Origin: Leptospira sp. B5-022
GTDB taxonomy: Bacteria > Spirochaetota > Leptospiria > Leptospirales > Leptospiraceae
NCBI RefSeq assembly: GCF_000347035.1
Contig: NZ_ANIJ01000014.1
Location: forward strand, 186,001 to 250,000
Reading direction: 5' to 3'
Length of the DNA stretch: 64,000 nt
In this document: in pieces, positions 1 to 11,652 of the stretch
Numbering within the stretch: position 1 is the first letter of the stretch
Layout: every line of letters starts with the position of its first letter
Program-made: the position numbers and the translations under genes
The notes under the pieces: generated by a model
Databases searched by the model: none
Seen by the model: the letters and a program-made list of their open reading frames with translations, nothing else
Told to the model about the DNA's origin: nothing

Positions 1-1
1 T

Positions 2-748
2 CTTTCCGAAGCCAAAAAATCTCCGGGTAAATTAAAAATCGCTTATTCTTTCGTTTCTCCCATCGGAACTCCGGTCAATCAAGATCATATAGACGCGTTA
101 CACGACACCGTGAAACTCCTAAAATCATTGGGGCATAAATTAGAGGAAAGTTCCCCTTTGATCGATGGAAAACGTTTAGCAAAAGCGTATGTTACGATGT
201 ATTTCGGAGAAGTTGCCTCAGAGATCTCTCATTTAGACAAGGTTTTAGGAAGAAAAGCCAGAATGGGAGATGTGGAATCCACCACTTGGATCCTAGGACT
301 TTTAGGAAGATCGGTTTCGGCCGGAGAATTCGTATCTGCAATCCGATATTGGGATGAGGCGGCTTACATCTCGGAATCTTTCTTAGAAAATTATGATCTG
401 TATCTCACCCCGACCACCGCAGAACCTCCCGCTAAGATCGGAGAACTTGCACCCAAACTATATGAAGAAATTGCGATGCAGATCATAGGTAGAATAGGAA
501 CAGGTAAATTACTTTTAGCCAGCGGCATGGTGGATCAACTAGTGGAAAAAAATCTTTCTAGGACTCCATTCACCCAGCTGGCAAATCTAACAGGACAACC
601 TTCCATGTCGGTTCCACTTTCAAAAACGACTCTCGGTCTACCGATCGGAATGTTATTCACTTCCAAAAGAGGAAGAGAAGATCTTCTTTTCAGATTGGCC
701 GGTCAGTTAGAAAAGGAAAGACCATGGGCCGATATTAAAAAGGCCTAA
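2..748 (+). CDS. Amidase-signature family hydrolase, C-terminal part
   Basis: The reading frame is open from base 2, so the 5' end lies outside the window and about 248 residues remain. They match the C-terminal portion of amidase-signature enzymes (GatA, 6-aminohexanoate cyclic-dimer hydrolase type): a YDLYLTPT segment followed by acidic and proline residues, a TPFTQLANLTGQPSMSVPL stretch, and GLPIGMLFTSK near the end. The family hydrolyses C-N amide bonds with a Ser-cisSer-Lys triad, which would sit in the missing N-terminal part and cannot be checked. A GTG at 110 is an internal Val, since upstream codons in frame are coding-like. Substrate is unknown. It ends 5 bp from the convergent gene that follows. 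Confidence 0.85.
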   Translation, partial: LSEAKKSPGKLKIAYSFVSPIGTPVNQDHIDALHDTVKLLKSLGHKLEESSPLIDGKRLAKAYVTMYFGEVASEISHLDKVLGRKARMGDVESTTWILGLLGRSVSAGEFVSAIRYWDEAAYISESFLENYDLYLTPTTAEPPAKIGELAPKLYEEIAMQIIGRIGTGKLLLASGMVDQLVEKNLSRTPFTQLANLTGQPSMSVPLSKTTLGLPIGMLFTSKRGREDLLFRLAGQLEKERPWADIKKA

Positions 749-753
749 AAGAT

Positions 754-1092
754 TTAAAAACGATCCGTATCTATTTTTTGTTCCGGCCCGAAGGAACTCA
801 AAACTTCGGGAGTAATATCCTTTCCGCCGCTTAAATTCGTAAACAAGGATTGAATACTATAGATCGGTCCCCAAGGAAATCCCCACCAGCCAAAGAACAG
901 AGTCACGATGGTGAATCCTAATCCTTTTAAAACGGAATTTTCCCTCGCACGAATGAAATATACCTTAGAAGGATTTTTAAATGTCATAATCAAAATGGAA
1001 AACGTATAAAGATAATACACGAACTTTCCGCCCTTTTGCACCTCTGAACGTATCTCCGCATCCGACAATCCTTGAATTCCTTGTATGCTCAT
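754..1092 (-). CDS. Small membrane protein of unknown function
   Basis: A 112-residue protein with no function I recognise. After a polar N-terminus there is a hydrophobic stretch around residues 24-38 (YYLYTFSILIMTF). A second, stronger one lies around 55-75, rich in Phe, Trp and Gly (FFGWWGFPWGP). This suggests one or two membrane segments and a cytoplasmic or periplasmic tail ending in charged residues. The WGFPWGP pattern resembles small conserved membrane proteins found in several phyla, but no family name is claimed. It is convergent with the amidase and divergent from the flavin reductase, so it is probably a single-gene unit. Confidence 0.6.
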   Translation of the reverse strand: MSIQGIQGLSDAEIRSEVQKGGKFVYYLYTFSILIMTFKNPSKVYFIRARENSVLKGLGFTIVTLFFGWWGFPWGPIYSIQSLFTNLSGGKDITPEVLSSFGPEQKIDTDRF

Positions 1093-1204
1093 ACATCCTC
1101 CAACATTATTCTATTACACTTGAGGTCGGTTTCGGTCAGGAAAACCTAATTTTTTTTTCAGAATTCCCACTTTACAAATACGCTTCTAATACTATTTACT
1201 TACT

Positions 1205-1684
1205 ATGTCTTTCAGCGCGGACGAATTCAAAAATTCACTCTCTCATTTTGCATCCGGCGTCACCGTGGTGACTTTTTCCGACACGACTAGAGCCGGAGGA
1301 CTTACAGTCAGCAGTTTTAGTTCACTTTCTTTAGATCCACCTTTAATACTTTTCAATCTCCAAAAGAATATAACAAGTCACGATCCTTTGCTTGCATCAG
1401 GCCTTTTCACAGTTAACATTCTAGCTTCCGACCAACAGGAATATTCCAACCAGTTCGCTTCCGGAAAAATCGACAAACACGAACTGATCCAAAAATTAGC
1501 CTGTGATTTAGGGCATAATGGCGCGCCTTTCCTAAACGGAACTTTGGCCAGGTTAGAATGTGAACTGGAAAAACAAGTGGATGGAGGAGATCATACCATA
1601 GTGATCGGAAGAGTCTTATTCGCCGTATCCGATGACTCCAAAAGACCTCTTTTGTATTACCGTAGGAACTACTACAATATCTGA
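1205..1684 (+). CDS. Flavin reductase-like FMN-binding protein
   Basis: The 159-residue length and sequence fit the flavin reductase domain family (split-barrel FMN-binding). Typical features are SHFASGVTVVT at residues 13-23, a LTVSSFSSLSLDPPLILF segment at about 33-50 that contacts the flavin phosphate, and an HTIVIGRV segment near the C-terminus. Members reduce FMN or FAD with NAD(P)H and often serve a partner monooxygenase; no partner is adjacent. The ATG at 1205 gives the usual N-terminus for the family. The gene stands between a divergent small membrane protein and purL, about 70 bp from the latter. Confidence 0.85.
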   Translation: MSFSADEFKNSLSHFASGVTVVTFSDTTRAGGLTVSSFSSLSLDPPLILFNLQKNITSHDPLLASGLFTVNILASDQQEYSNQFASGKIDKHELIQKLACDLGHNGAPFLNGTLARLECELEKQVDGGDHTIVIGRVLFAVSDDSKRPLLYYRRNYYNI

Positions 1685-1725
1685 ACCCTAAGAAAGTGAT
1701 TTCAGCCCTAAAATAGTTTTCAGTG

Positions 1726-1751
1726 GGGGCCAAGTCCGAAAAACTGGTCCC
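1726..1751 (+). promoter_or_regulatory. Strong hairpin directly before purL
   Basis: GGGGCC (1726-1731), a bulged A, then AGT pair with ACT-GGTCCC (1743-1751). One pair is a G-T that becomes a wobble in RNA, and the loop is CCGAAAA. The stem ends four bases before the purL ATG and no Shine-Dalgarno sequence is visible. It could control purL translation or protect a leader end. It has no U-tract, so it is not a standard terminator. Confidence 0.4.
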
Positions 1752-1754
1752 GTA

Positions 1755-3982
<2,228 letters not shown>

Positions 3983-3986
<4 letters not shown>

Positions 3987-4627
3987 GAACCATTCAGAAA
4001 GTCGGCATCGCTTATTTAATTCTTTGCGCTGCGTTCATCATTTCCGATTGCAGGCGTTCCGCTTCCGAAATTTTAAACGAAGCGGCAAAAAACCCAACCT
4101 CGGTAGAAAAATTAGATCTGGGGTTAGGCAAACTTGGAACGGTTCCTCCTTCCCTATTCCTTTTCCCTAACCTGAAATGGTTGGACCTGAGAATGAACGA
4201 ACTTACTTCTCTACCGGAAAATGCCGGGGACTGGAGTAATTTAGAACATTTAAATATATATGGGAACGATATAGAAAAGCTACCCGGGTCCGTTTCTAAA
4301 CTTTCCAAACTCAGATTTTTTTTCGCGGGAAATAACGATTTCGAGGGAATTCCAGCAGAACTGACCGGAACTTCCGTCGAAGCCATCTATTTAGATTCGA
4401 ATAAGATCGAATTCAAGGAATCCGATATAGATATCTTAATGGGATTTCCAAAACTAGAAGTTTTGGATCTGGCAAGGAACAGAAAAATCGGATCATTCCC
4501 TAAAAACTTGGGATTTTTGGCTAGCCATCCTAAATTAAGACTGCTGATCTTAAAAGAGACAGGGTTAAAACCGTCTCAAATAGAATCCGCAAGAAAACTT
4601 CTCCCTAAAGTGAAGATAGAATTTTAA
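3983..4627 (+). CDS. Leucine-rich-repeat lipoprotein
   Basis: A 214-residue protein. A signal peptide ends in AAFIISDC, placing the lipidated cysteine at residue 23; this is a loose spirochaete-type lipobox. The rest is a short leucine-rich-repeat solenoid with units such as [19 protein letters not shown] and [19 protein letters not shown], spaced about 23 residues. LRR proteins of this kind usually bind other proteins; the partner is unknown. It overlaps purL by 4 bp and is followed 4 bp later by ileS, so it is co-expressed with two housekeeping enzymes to which it has no obvious functional link. Confidence 0.85.
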
Positions 4628-4631
4628 TCCG

Positions 4632-7370
4632 ATGAAAGAAGAAGATAAAAAGAATCCATATTCAAATACCGTAATACTACCTCAAACGGATTTTCCGATG
4701 AAGGCCGGACTTTCCACTAGAGAGCCTGACCAGATCAAAACCTGGCAGTCGGAAAAAATCCTTCGCAAAATGCAGGAAAAAAGAAAGGGGCGTCCGGAGT
4801 TCATTCTTCATGACGGACCTCCTTATGCAAACGGGAATTTTCACACAGGGCATGCACTCAACAAGATCCTAAAGGACATGATCGTTAAGTCCAAATTTTT
4901 CGCAGGTTACCAAACGGATATGATCCCGGGTTGGGATTGCCATGGACTTCCGATCGAAGTGCAAGTCCTCAAAAACCTGGGCAAAAAGGCGAGAGAGATC
5001 GGCCCGGAAGAATTAAGAAAACTTTGTAGAGAATATGCGGAACAATACGTTCAAAAACAAGGACAGGACCTTTCCCGTTTCTTATGTTTTTGGGAAGAAG
5101 GTAAGATCTACAAAACCATGAGCCCCGATTTCGAGGCAAAGATCGTAGAAGTATTCGGAGATCTATTCGAAAAAGGTTATGTATATCGCGGCAAAAAACC
5201 TGTTTATTGGTGTATCGAACTAGCGACCGCTCATGCGGAAGCGGAGATAGAATACTACCCTCATAAATCTCCTTCCATCTATGTTAAATTCCCGATCAAA
5301 GGACAATCCGGAAAATTCTGTCTGATCTGGACCACTACTCCTTGGACCCTTCCTGCAAACTTGGCGATCAGCTTTAATCCTAAGTTCGCATACTCCTTCT
5401 ACGCAACTCCTAACGGAGAAGAATTACTCATCGCAGACGGATTAAAAGAGGCGGTAGAAAAAGCCGCGGAAGTCCAACTCACCAAAAAAGAGCCGGTCTC
5501 CAAGGAAGATCTTTCTAAAATGGTATTCCGTCATCCTTTCTTAGATCAAGATTCCATTCCTCTTTTCGGAGAACATGTGACTCTGGATGCAGGAACCGGA
5601 GCCGTTCATACGGCACCTGGTCATGGGCAGGACGACTATAAGATCGGATTGGCTGCAGGTTTAGAACCTTATTCTCCTGTAGACGATTACGGTAGATATA
5701 CTGACGAATTCCCGATGATGAAAGGGATCAAAGTCTGGGATGCAAATCCTAAGATCGTGGAATTGCTGAAAGAAAAAAATCTACTTCTTCATTATTCCGA
5801 ATTCGAACACAGTTACCCTCATAGCTGGAGAAGTAAAAAGCCCCTGATCTTCCGTGCAACTCCACAATGGTTTTTCCAAATAGATTATAAAGAGCTAAGA
5901 GAGAAATCCCTAGAGGCGATCGATAAAGTAAGCTGGGTCCCGAACTGGGGAATTACCAGGATCCGCTCCATGGTAGAAACTAGACCTGACTGGTGTCTTT
6001 CCAGACAAAGAAACTGGGGAGTCCCAATCCCGGCATTCACTTGCGAAAATTGTAATGAAACCCATTTAGATGCAAAATCCGTAAAGTTCTTCACCGATCT
6101 TGTAAGAACCAAAGGGATCGAGATCTGGTATAGCGAACCTGCGGATTCGCTCCTTCCTCCCGGAACAAAATGTTCCAAATGTGGATCTTCTTCCTTTAGA
6201 AAAGGAAAAGATATCTTAGATGTTTGGTTCGATTCCGGAGTTTCCAACTTTGCAGTCCTAAAAGAAAGAGGCCAGGAACCTCCGGCGGATCTTTATTTAG
6301 AAGGTTCCGACCAACATAGAGGTTGGTTCCAATCCAGCCTTTGGCCTTCCATGGCATTACGCGGAATTCCACCTTACAAATCCGTTCTCACTCACGGATA
6401 TGTTTTGGACGAGCAAGGAAGGGCCATGTCCAAATCTTTGGGCAATGGAATAGATCCAACTACGGATATCATCAACGTATACGGAGCGGATATACTCAGA
6501 CTTTGGGTCAGCTCTCAGGATTTCAGAGACGATGTAAGAGTCGGAAAAGATGGACTCAAGATCATCGCCGATAATTACAGAAAGATCCGAAACACATTCA
6601 GATATCTATTAGGAAATTTGGCGGGGCATTCTTCGGACCAAAACCTCGGCGTTTCCGATCTGGAAGAAGTGGACAAATATTATCTCTCTAAACTGGCACA
6701 ACTCTCGGAAGAACTCAAAAACCATTACGAGAATTACCAGTTTCACCAAGTATATCAAAAACTTCTTTTATTCTGTACGGTAACACTTTCCCAAGATTAT
6801 TTCGAAATGATCCGTGATAGAATGTACTGCGATCGTAGAGATTCCAAAACCAGAAGATCTTCCTGTACGGCACTTCAAATCGTATTAGAAACTCTTTGTA
6901 TATTCTCCGCTCCTATCTTAAGTTTTACCACGGAAGAAGTTTGGAAAGAGAACGGCAAAAAAGAATCCATCTTTACGGAAGAATTCCCGGATCTTTCTTC
7001 TTTAAGAAACAAGGAACTTGAGACCAAATTCGAAGAAGTATTGGCAGCAAGAGAAACGGTGCATAAGTCCTTGGAGTTAGCAAGACAGGCAGGAAAATTA
7101 GGAAAATCCCTGGAAGCCGCAGTCGAAATTTCTCCTAAAGCGGAGAATAAACTCCAAAAAGATTTCTCTTTAGAAACTTTGGAGCTGATCTTCACCGTTT
7201 CTCAAGTAGGTTTTGAAAAATCGGACAGAGAACTATTGTCGGAATACTCGGACGAACATTTCTCGGTTAGAGTACTAAAACCGAAGGAAGAAGAATGCCC
7301 TCGTTGTTGGAGACATCCTGCGGAAGAAAGACAGAACGGACTTTGTAAACGTTGTGCGGCAGCCGTCTAA
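4632..7370 (+). CDS. ileS: Isoleucyl-tRNA synthetase
   Basis: Charges tRNA-Ile in the cytoplasm. The 912-residue length is typical of the bacterial class I enzyme. The HIGH-equivalent is HTGH at residues 71-74 inside [15 protein letters not shown]. The KMSKS loop reads AMSKS at about 598-602, so the first lysine is replaced by alanine. An editing domain lies between, with [10 protein letters not shown] and [12 protein letters not shown] motifs. A CENC...CSKCG metal-binding insertion occurs around residue 475-520. The C-terminal zinc knuckle is CPRC (889-892) and CKRC (905-908). It is the last gene of the purL / LRR-lipoprotein / ileS unit. Confidence 0.97.
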   Translation: MKEEDKKNPYSNTVILPQTDFPMKAGLSTREPDQIKTWQSEKILRKMQEKRKGRPEFILHDGPPYANGNFHTGHALNKILKDMIVKSKFFAGYQTDMIPGWDCHGLPIEVQVLKNLGKKAREIGPEELRKLCREYAEQYVQKQGQDLSRFLCFWEEGKIYKTMSPDFEAKIVEVFGDLFEKGYVYRGKKPVYWCIELATAHAEAEIEYYPHKSPSIYVKFPIKGQSGKFCLIWTTTPWTLPANLAISFNPKFAYSFYATPNGEELLIADGLKEAVEKAAEVQLTKKEPVSKEDLSKMVFRHPFLDQDSIPLFGEHVTLDAGTGAVHTAPGHGQDDYKIGLAAGLEPYSPVDDYGRYTDEFPMMKGIKVWDANPKIVELLKEKNLLLHYSEFEHSYPHSWRSKKPLIFRATPQWFFQIDYKELREKSLEAIDKVSWVPNWGITRIRSMVETRPDWCLSRQRNWGVPIPAFTCENCNETHLDAKSVKFFTDLVRTKGIEIWYSEPADSLLPPGTKCSKCGSSSFRKGKDILDVWFDSGVSNFAVLKERGQEPPADLYLEGSDQHRGWFQSSLWPSMALRGIPPYKSVLTHGYVLDEQGRAMSKSLGNGIDPTTDIINVYGADILRLWVSSQDFRDDVRVGKDGLKIIADNYRKIRNTFRYLLGNLAGHSSDQNLGVSDLEEVDKYYLSKLAQLSEELKNHYENYQFHQVYQKLLLFCTVTLSQDYFEMIRDRMYCDRRDSKTRRSSCTALQIVLETLCIFSAPILSFTTEEVWKENGKKESIFTEEFPDLSSLRNKELETKFEEVLAARETVHKSLELARQAGKLGKSLEAAVEISPKAENKLQKDFSLETLELIFTVSQVGFEKSDRELLSEYSDEHFSVRVLKPKEEECPRCWRHPAEERQNGLCKRCAAAV

Positions 7371-7388
7371 GGCCTTAATTTAAGGCCT
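7370..7388. terminator. Palindrome between convergent genes, likely bidirectional terminator
   Basis: AGGCCTTAA-T-TTAAGGCCT is a perfect 19-base inverted repeat. It spans the last base of the ileS stop codon and the stop codon of the convergent lipoprotein gene. In RNA it would form a hairpin on either strand. The flanking U-tracts are short, so terminator function is inferred from position. Confidence 0.5.
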
Positions 7389-8150
7389 ATCGTTTTCGTC
7401 GGTAAGTTTGACCGGCTGATATTGTTTTCTGGGAGTAAATTTGTATTTGCTCGGATTTTTTAGATCGAAAACCACCCATTTGCGCAATGGAAGTCCGTCT
7501 ATTTGACCGAAGTCCACATTCTCGCCTTCTGCAATCTCAGTCCCATCAAAGCCATGAGCCAGCCTAATCTTCTCGATCCGGGTCCAACGGCTAAAATCCA
7601 AGGCAGCGTCCCGATCCACAAGCTCTCGCTTGATTCGACCGAATAGAAGATTGATCTTACCTTCTCTCGCCCAAAGAACACAACTGGTAACCTCGTCGAA
7701 AGAGATAACGGATTGTGTGTCATCATATTTGGAGATGATCAGAAGAAGTTTGTCTTCCGGAAGATTTTTTAGGGTATAAGGAAGGTCTCTTGCCAACAGA
7801 TCAAGCTCATGATCTGAAAAAACGAAATCCGAAAAATAACCTACGGATGATCGTTTAGAATATCGTAAATTTCCAAAGTAGTCCTTAATTTTGGCCTGAT
7901 CCAATTGGATAGGATGTTCCAATTTAATATCTTCATTCTTGGAAGTTTTATCAAAATCGGGTAGATCGGAAATACTTATGGTAAAAAATCCCATCCCCTC
8001 AGAGCGGAACATTCGGTCCTTGAAAAAATAAGGATAACATCCGGAAAAACTGAAGGCTAAAAAAAGGATCAGGGAAGAACGGAGAGCTTTTCCCTTTATA
8101 GGATCTAAAAGTGAAAAATTCATTACAGGACTCTTGCCGAATTGATTCAT
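7380..8150 (-). CDS. Lipoprotein of unknown function
   Basis: A 256-residue protein with a hydrophobic signal stretch (SSLILFLAFSFSGC) and a candidate lipidated cysteine at residue 38. An internal ATG at 8123 would give a more normal signal-peptide length (cysteine at 29); neither start has a strong ribosome-binding site. The mature part has no motif I recognise. It contains alternating beta-like stretches and a C-terminal KWVVFDLKNPSKYKFTPRK segment. Convergent with ileS; the STAS gene lies upstream on the same strand, about 35 bp away, so they may be co-transcribed. Confidence 0.65.
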   Translation of the reverse strand: MNQFGKSPVMNFSLLDPIKGKALRSSLILFLAFSFSGCYPYFFKDRMFRSEGMGFFTISISDLPDFDKTSKNEDIKLEHPIQLDQAKIKDYFGNLRYSKRSSVGYFSDFVFSDHELDLLARDLPYTLKNLPEDKLLLIISKYDDTQSVISFDEVTSCVLWAREGKINLLFGRIKRELVDRDAALDFSRWTRIEKIRLAHGFDGTEIAEGENVDFGQIDGLPLRKWVVFDLKNPSKYKFTPRKQYQPVKLTDENDRP

Positions 8151-8184
8151 CTATTTGTTGGAACTTTTTAGAAGACTTTCCGGT

Positions 8185-8547
8185 TCATTCTATCGTCAGA
8201 AATTCCCGAAAGTCGGGGTATTTCTCCAGAAATTCTTCGATGGTGTACAGATTTACAATTCTGTCTAGACCGGAAAGCCTAAAAACGGAATGTAGGGACT
8301 TATTTAGTCCGAATATATTCACTGTTCCCCTATGGTCCCGGATCTGATTTCGGACTTTGATTATAATGCCTATTCCGGAAGAGTCGATAAACTTTACGAG
8401 ACCTAAATGGAAACTAACCACAGGGGGATATCCCTCCCGAACGCTCTCCTCAAACTCGAGGTAAAAGTCCCGGGAATTATCCATCAAGATATCCTCCTGG
8501 ACCGAAAGTACCAGGTGATTTTCTCGGGCGAGACTTTTAAGAATCAT
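8185..8547 (-). CDS. STAS-domain anti-sigma-factor antagonist-like protein
   Basis: A single STAS domain of 120 residues. The diagnostic segment is FIDSSGIGIIIKVRNQI at about 53-69, where the serine of DSSG is the residue phosphorylated in SpoIIAA-type proteins. NIFGLNKSLHSVFRLSGLDRI follows, as in the family. Such proteins take part in partner switching with a serine kinase and a PP2C phosphatase. No kinase is adjacent, but PP2C-type phosphatases occur elsewhere in the window. It is divergent from the 607-residue protein gene. Confidence 0.88.
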   Translation of the reverse strand: MILKSLARENHLVLSVQEDILMDNSRDFYLEFEESVREGYPPVVSFHLGLVKFIDSSGIGIIIKVRNQIRDHRGTVNIFGLNKSLHSVFRLSGLDRIVNLYTIEEFLEKYPDFREFLTIE

Positions 8548-8660
8548 GGGAAAATAACAGGCCCAGGAATTCGGAGTATGTCAAGAAATAAGTATCTTTG
8601 TTGATTTATTTCGCCTGAAAGCCAAGATACAATCAGAGCGGTTTCCAAGGAATCCAGTCC

Positions 8661-10484
8661 ATGTCCGAATTCGATAAAACCAGAAAAACTATCGGTGCCA
8701 ATAACCTAGATGATAAAGCCAGGCGGGAAATGTTCGACAAGTTTCAGTCCGCCGGGGGAAAAGTTGTCTCTGATAAGGATAAAAAACGGGAAGAAGCTCT
8801 TCGCAAACAGAAAGAGCAACCCCAAATCCGCCAAGGTGCAAGAAGCCAAGCCGGGGGAAGAGACCCGAAACAGAACCAATCTTCTAAATCAGGAAAACCG
8901 CCTGCAAAACCTGCACCTTCTAAGCCGAACCCGATCATGGATCGTAAGGCGTTAGAAGATGAGATGGGAAATTTTTTCAATCGTATGGCGGTCCGATTCA
9001 AATGCTGGATCTCTCGCGTTACGTCATTTTCTTCCAGCGACCTGCTCCCCGCTTTTATGTCCGAGCTAAATATCGCGGGAAAAAAAGCTCTTCTGGAAAT
9101 GAACTTTGTCGGTAACGATCTTTTAGGAAACCCGGCTTACGCTTCCAAGATCGCAAAGGAACTGGACGGGCAAAATCCCCTATACATAGAACTTTTGGGT
9201 AGAATGCACAAAGTTTATGATAGCAACGAGTTGAACCAACTTTTAGAAGGGCATAACGCAGCTCCCGATCTTCCATTATCGATCACTAGAGTGAGACAAC
9301 CTCTATATTCTATATTCAAAAAACTGTATTATATGTATCCTTTCCAAGGTTCTTACGTAAAAGCCGTGACCTTGGGCTACCAAGCTCTTGAAAAACTGGA
9401 AGGTAAACCCGCTACGGTTTACAATACGAAACGAAAAAGGGCCCTTCAGGAATTCGACGTTCTGTACGGGACTATTTTTGATAAACTCTATCTTGCAATC
9501 CTAAGAAGTGAGAACAAAAACATCCCGCTATTGAGCACATACATGGAGAATGTCCTGGGAATCCTTCCGGAAGAAAAACTCGGCCAAAGAAAACAAGGAG
9601 AAGAGTTAGACGAAATTTCCGGCGGAGCCCAACCGGAAGAAGAAGATACCGAAGAAACTCCGGAAGAAAAGCCGATAGATCCGGAAGAAGGCTTAAGTAA
9701 AGAGCTAAAATATGGTCTAAAACTCATGAGATCCTTGTCCTTGGATCAATTAAGAAAACGTCATGATTCCAGAGGAGAACACGATGTAATTCCCGCCGGA
9801 GACAAAGCCTTCTTGACCTGGTTATTTTTCAAGGAGTTCGACGATGAATATTCCTTCGTAATGACGACCAAAAAGATAGATCTAAAACCCACGATTGTGG
9901 GCGGATCCAAAATGGATTACCGTGAAAAATTGATCGATCTTTACGAAACCACAAGAGGGATCCACGAACAATTCAGGATCTACGATCAATATTATAAGGA
10001 ACTGGAAAACCATCTCAAAAATCCGGGTGCAAATTATATCGAAGCTTCCAAAAAAACTTCCGCCTTGGAGACTAAAAGAAGCCAACAGTCGCGTAACGTA
10101 AGAGTCACCGCAAAGGACTTTTTTCAGAAGGGTGCGGAACTTCTATCCAAATTGATAGCGGATATGAAAGGCAAAAAAGAGATCGTAACCAATATGGAAA
10201 GTTTAATGACTTTCGATCTCATGGAATCCAAAAAGAGATTGAATAAGAAACCCATAAAACAATGTATTATGGAATCTTATTGTTATGCTCTGGCGTTTGC
10301 CGAACGTTTAGAAAACGGAGATCTTTTCGGTGGAGTTCCTGAACTTTCCGCGGAAGAGATGGAAAAAGAATTCGGCATCAAGACCACAAACGCTGCTCCG
10401 GAAGCTGAAATTTTAAGCCCTGGGGCCGAGTCCGGCGGAGAAGACGATAGTTTCGGTGTGGACCCATCCATACTTTCCGATTAA
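8661..10484 (+). CDS. Large soluble protein of unknown function
   Basis: A 607-residue protein I cannot assign. The N-terminal 95 residues are low-complexity, rich in Lys, Gln, Arg and Pro, and probably disordered. The middle looks helical and contains a Tyr-rich stretch (IFKKLYYMYPFQGSYVKAV). A Glu-rich acidic linker lies around residues 315-350. A second helical region follows, and the C-terminus is acidic and Gly/Ser-rich. There is no signal peptide or membrane segment. The next gene starts 20 bp later on the same strand. The reading frame is long and intact, so it is a real gene; function unknown. Confidence 0.75.
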   Translation: MSEFDKTRKTIGANNLDDKARREMFDKFQSAGGKVVSDKDKKREEALRKQKEQPQIRQGARSQAGGRDPKQNQSSKSGKPPAKPAPSKPNPIMDRKALEDEMGNFFNRMAVRFKCWISRVTSFSSSDLLPAFMSELNIAGKKALLEMNFVGNDLLGNPAYASKIAKELDGQNPLYIELLGRMHKVYDSNELNQLLEGHNAAPDLPLSITRVRQPLYSIFKKLYYMYPFQGSYVKAVTLGYQALEKLEGKPATVYNTKRKRALQEFDVLYGTIFDKLYLAILRSENKNIPLLSTYMENVLGILPEEKLGQRKQGEELDEISGGAQPEEEDTEETPEEKPIDPEEGLSKELKYGLKLMRSLSLDQLRKRHDSRGEHDVIPAGDKAFLTWLFFKEFDDEYSFVMTTKKIDLKPTIVGGSKMDYREKLIDLYETTRGIHEQFRIYDQYYKELENHLKNPGANYIEASKKTSALETKRSQQSRNVRVTAKDFFQKGAELLSKLIADMKGKKEIVTNMESLMTFDLMESKKRLNKKPIKQCIMESYCYALAFAERLENGDLFGGVPELSAEEMEKEFGIKTTNAAPEAEILSPGAESGGEDDSFGVDPSILSD

Positions 10485-10504
10485 ATGTAAATCGCAGGTA
10501 AAGA

Positions 10505-11221
10505 GTGACCTCAGTAAAAATAACCCTTTTCCAAAAGGATCTATCCCAACCGATCTCTCCAGAGCAAAGATCCAAACTTTCTAAGGAGAAATCGGATTTC
10601 CTCATTCTACCGTTATATTTTCCGGGGGGAGGAAACGGTTCTCCGGAATCATTGGCTTCTCGTGCAAAAACTTTCCTAGATGAGATCTATGCGGTCTCGG
10701 AAGTTTATAAAGGCGCCATCTTCGGCGGAGGAATGTTCCGAAGAGACGACGAAGGGCAGTTAAGATTCTCCATTCCGATCGTACAGAACATAGTATTAGT
10801 GGATTGGTACGACGTAAAAGGTTTATCCTCCGAAGATTCTCCTGCGATCCCAGGCTCCGGAGAGGACTCTTTGATCTTGGGCGGATTTCGTTTCGGGATC
10901 TTCGCAGGCAAAGAGATCCAAGATAAGTCCAAACTGGAAAAATTAAAGTCGGATAGGATCAATTTGGCATTCCATTTGGACTCTGTTTCGGATAACGGTA
11001 CAAATTATTCTCAGGATCTGAAAAATTATGCGGATCTTTCCTCACAATACGGAATATTCTTGGTCCGCAGTTCCGGTTATGGCATTCCATTCGGCAAAAA
11101 GAGGATAGGAAGAAGTCTTCTTGCCACGCCAACAGGTGTCACTTGGAAAGTAGCAGAGACGGAACAGGAAAAAGAGATCATCAAAACCGTTAACATAAAC
11201 GGAATTAACGGTCTATTTTAA
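10505..11221 (+). CDS. Nitrilase-fold (carbon-nitrogen hydrolase-like) protein, probably catalytically inactive
   Basis: A 238-residue protein starting with GTG. Its layout recalls the carbon-nitrogen hydrolase superfamily: a SDFLILPLYFPGG strand where the family has LVVFPE, a GGGMFRRDD segment, a GGFRFGIFAGKEIQD segment in place of the G-x-x-I-C-(W/Y)-D nucleophile region, and an IFLVRSSGYG segment. In these alignments by eye the catalytic Glu and Cys are both missing (Leu/Tyr and Ala/Gly instead). It may therefore be a pseudoenzyme or a binding protein. The fold assignment itself is only moderately certain. It follows the 607-residue protein by 20 bp and they probably form one operon. Confidence 0.6.
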   Translation: MTSVKITLFQKDLSQPISPEQRSKLSKEKSDFLILPLYFPGGGNGSPESLASRAKTFLDEIYAVSEVYKGAIFGGGMFRRDDEGQLRFSIPIVQNIVLVDWYDVKGLSSEDSPAIPGSGEDSLILGGFRFGIFAGKEIQDKSKLEKLKSDRINLAFHLDSVSDNGTNYSQDLKNYADLSSQYGIFLVRSSGYGIPFGKKRIGRSLLATPTGVTWKVAETEQEKEIIKTVNINGINGLF

Positions 11222-11237
11222 CCCGATCTATCGATAG

Positions 11238-11260
11238 CCGACTTTTTAACAAAGAGTCGG
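11238..11260 (+). terminator. Intrinsic terminator-like hairpin
   Basis: CCGACTTTTT pairs with AAAGAGTCGG across an AAC loop (ten pairs including one G-T). It is followed by ATTTATTT, 17 bp after the preceding stop codon. It probably ends the two-gene unit starting at 8661. A second small inverted repeat, TTGCC/GGCAA (11292-11308), lies in the leader of the next operon. Confidence 0.6.
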
Positions 11261-11343
11261 ATCAGATTTATTTCTAAAAGGCTTTTTCTCCTTGCCAACG
11301 AGAGGCAAAATCCTATTCTCTCCGCCGTTCCAAGGACTTCACT

Positions 11344-11652
11344 ATGAAGATAAAAGCTCATCAATTGATCGAATCCATCGAGTTCAAAAAATTAGTTCGA
11401 GATAGATGGACAGTTAGTTTCGTTTTATTGTTTTTCCTATTCCTGAATTATTACGGATTTATACTGATCATCTCCTTAAAAAAGGAATGGGTCACTAACA
11501 AACTAGGAACCGGCAACTATGGATTGTATGCCGGAGCCTCAGTAATCCTGTTTTCTTGGCTCCTCACATTCTTATACGTATTCTGGGCCAATCGATATTA
11601 CGACCAAGAAGTCGAAGTATTAAAATCCAAATTAGAATCGGAGAATAAATAA
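11344..11652 (+). CDS. DUF485-type small membrane protein, symporter accessory subunit
   Basis: A 102-residue protein with two membrane segments (about 25-45 and 60-82). It has the DUF485 pattern of a charged FKKLVRDRW start, FFLFLNYYGFIL, and FSWLLTFLYVFWANRYYD. Such proteins are encoded just before acetate/cation symporters of the ActP type (YjcH-ActP arrangement). Here the next gene is exactly such a symporter, and the two overlap by one base at the TAATG junction. The role of the small subunit in transport is not well defined. Confidence 0.85.
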   Translation: MKIKAHQLIESIEFKKLVRDRWTVSFVLLFFLFLNYYGFILIISLKKEWVTNKLGTGNYGLYAGASVILFSWLLTFLYVFWANRYYDQEVEVLKSKLESENK

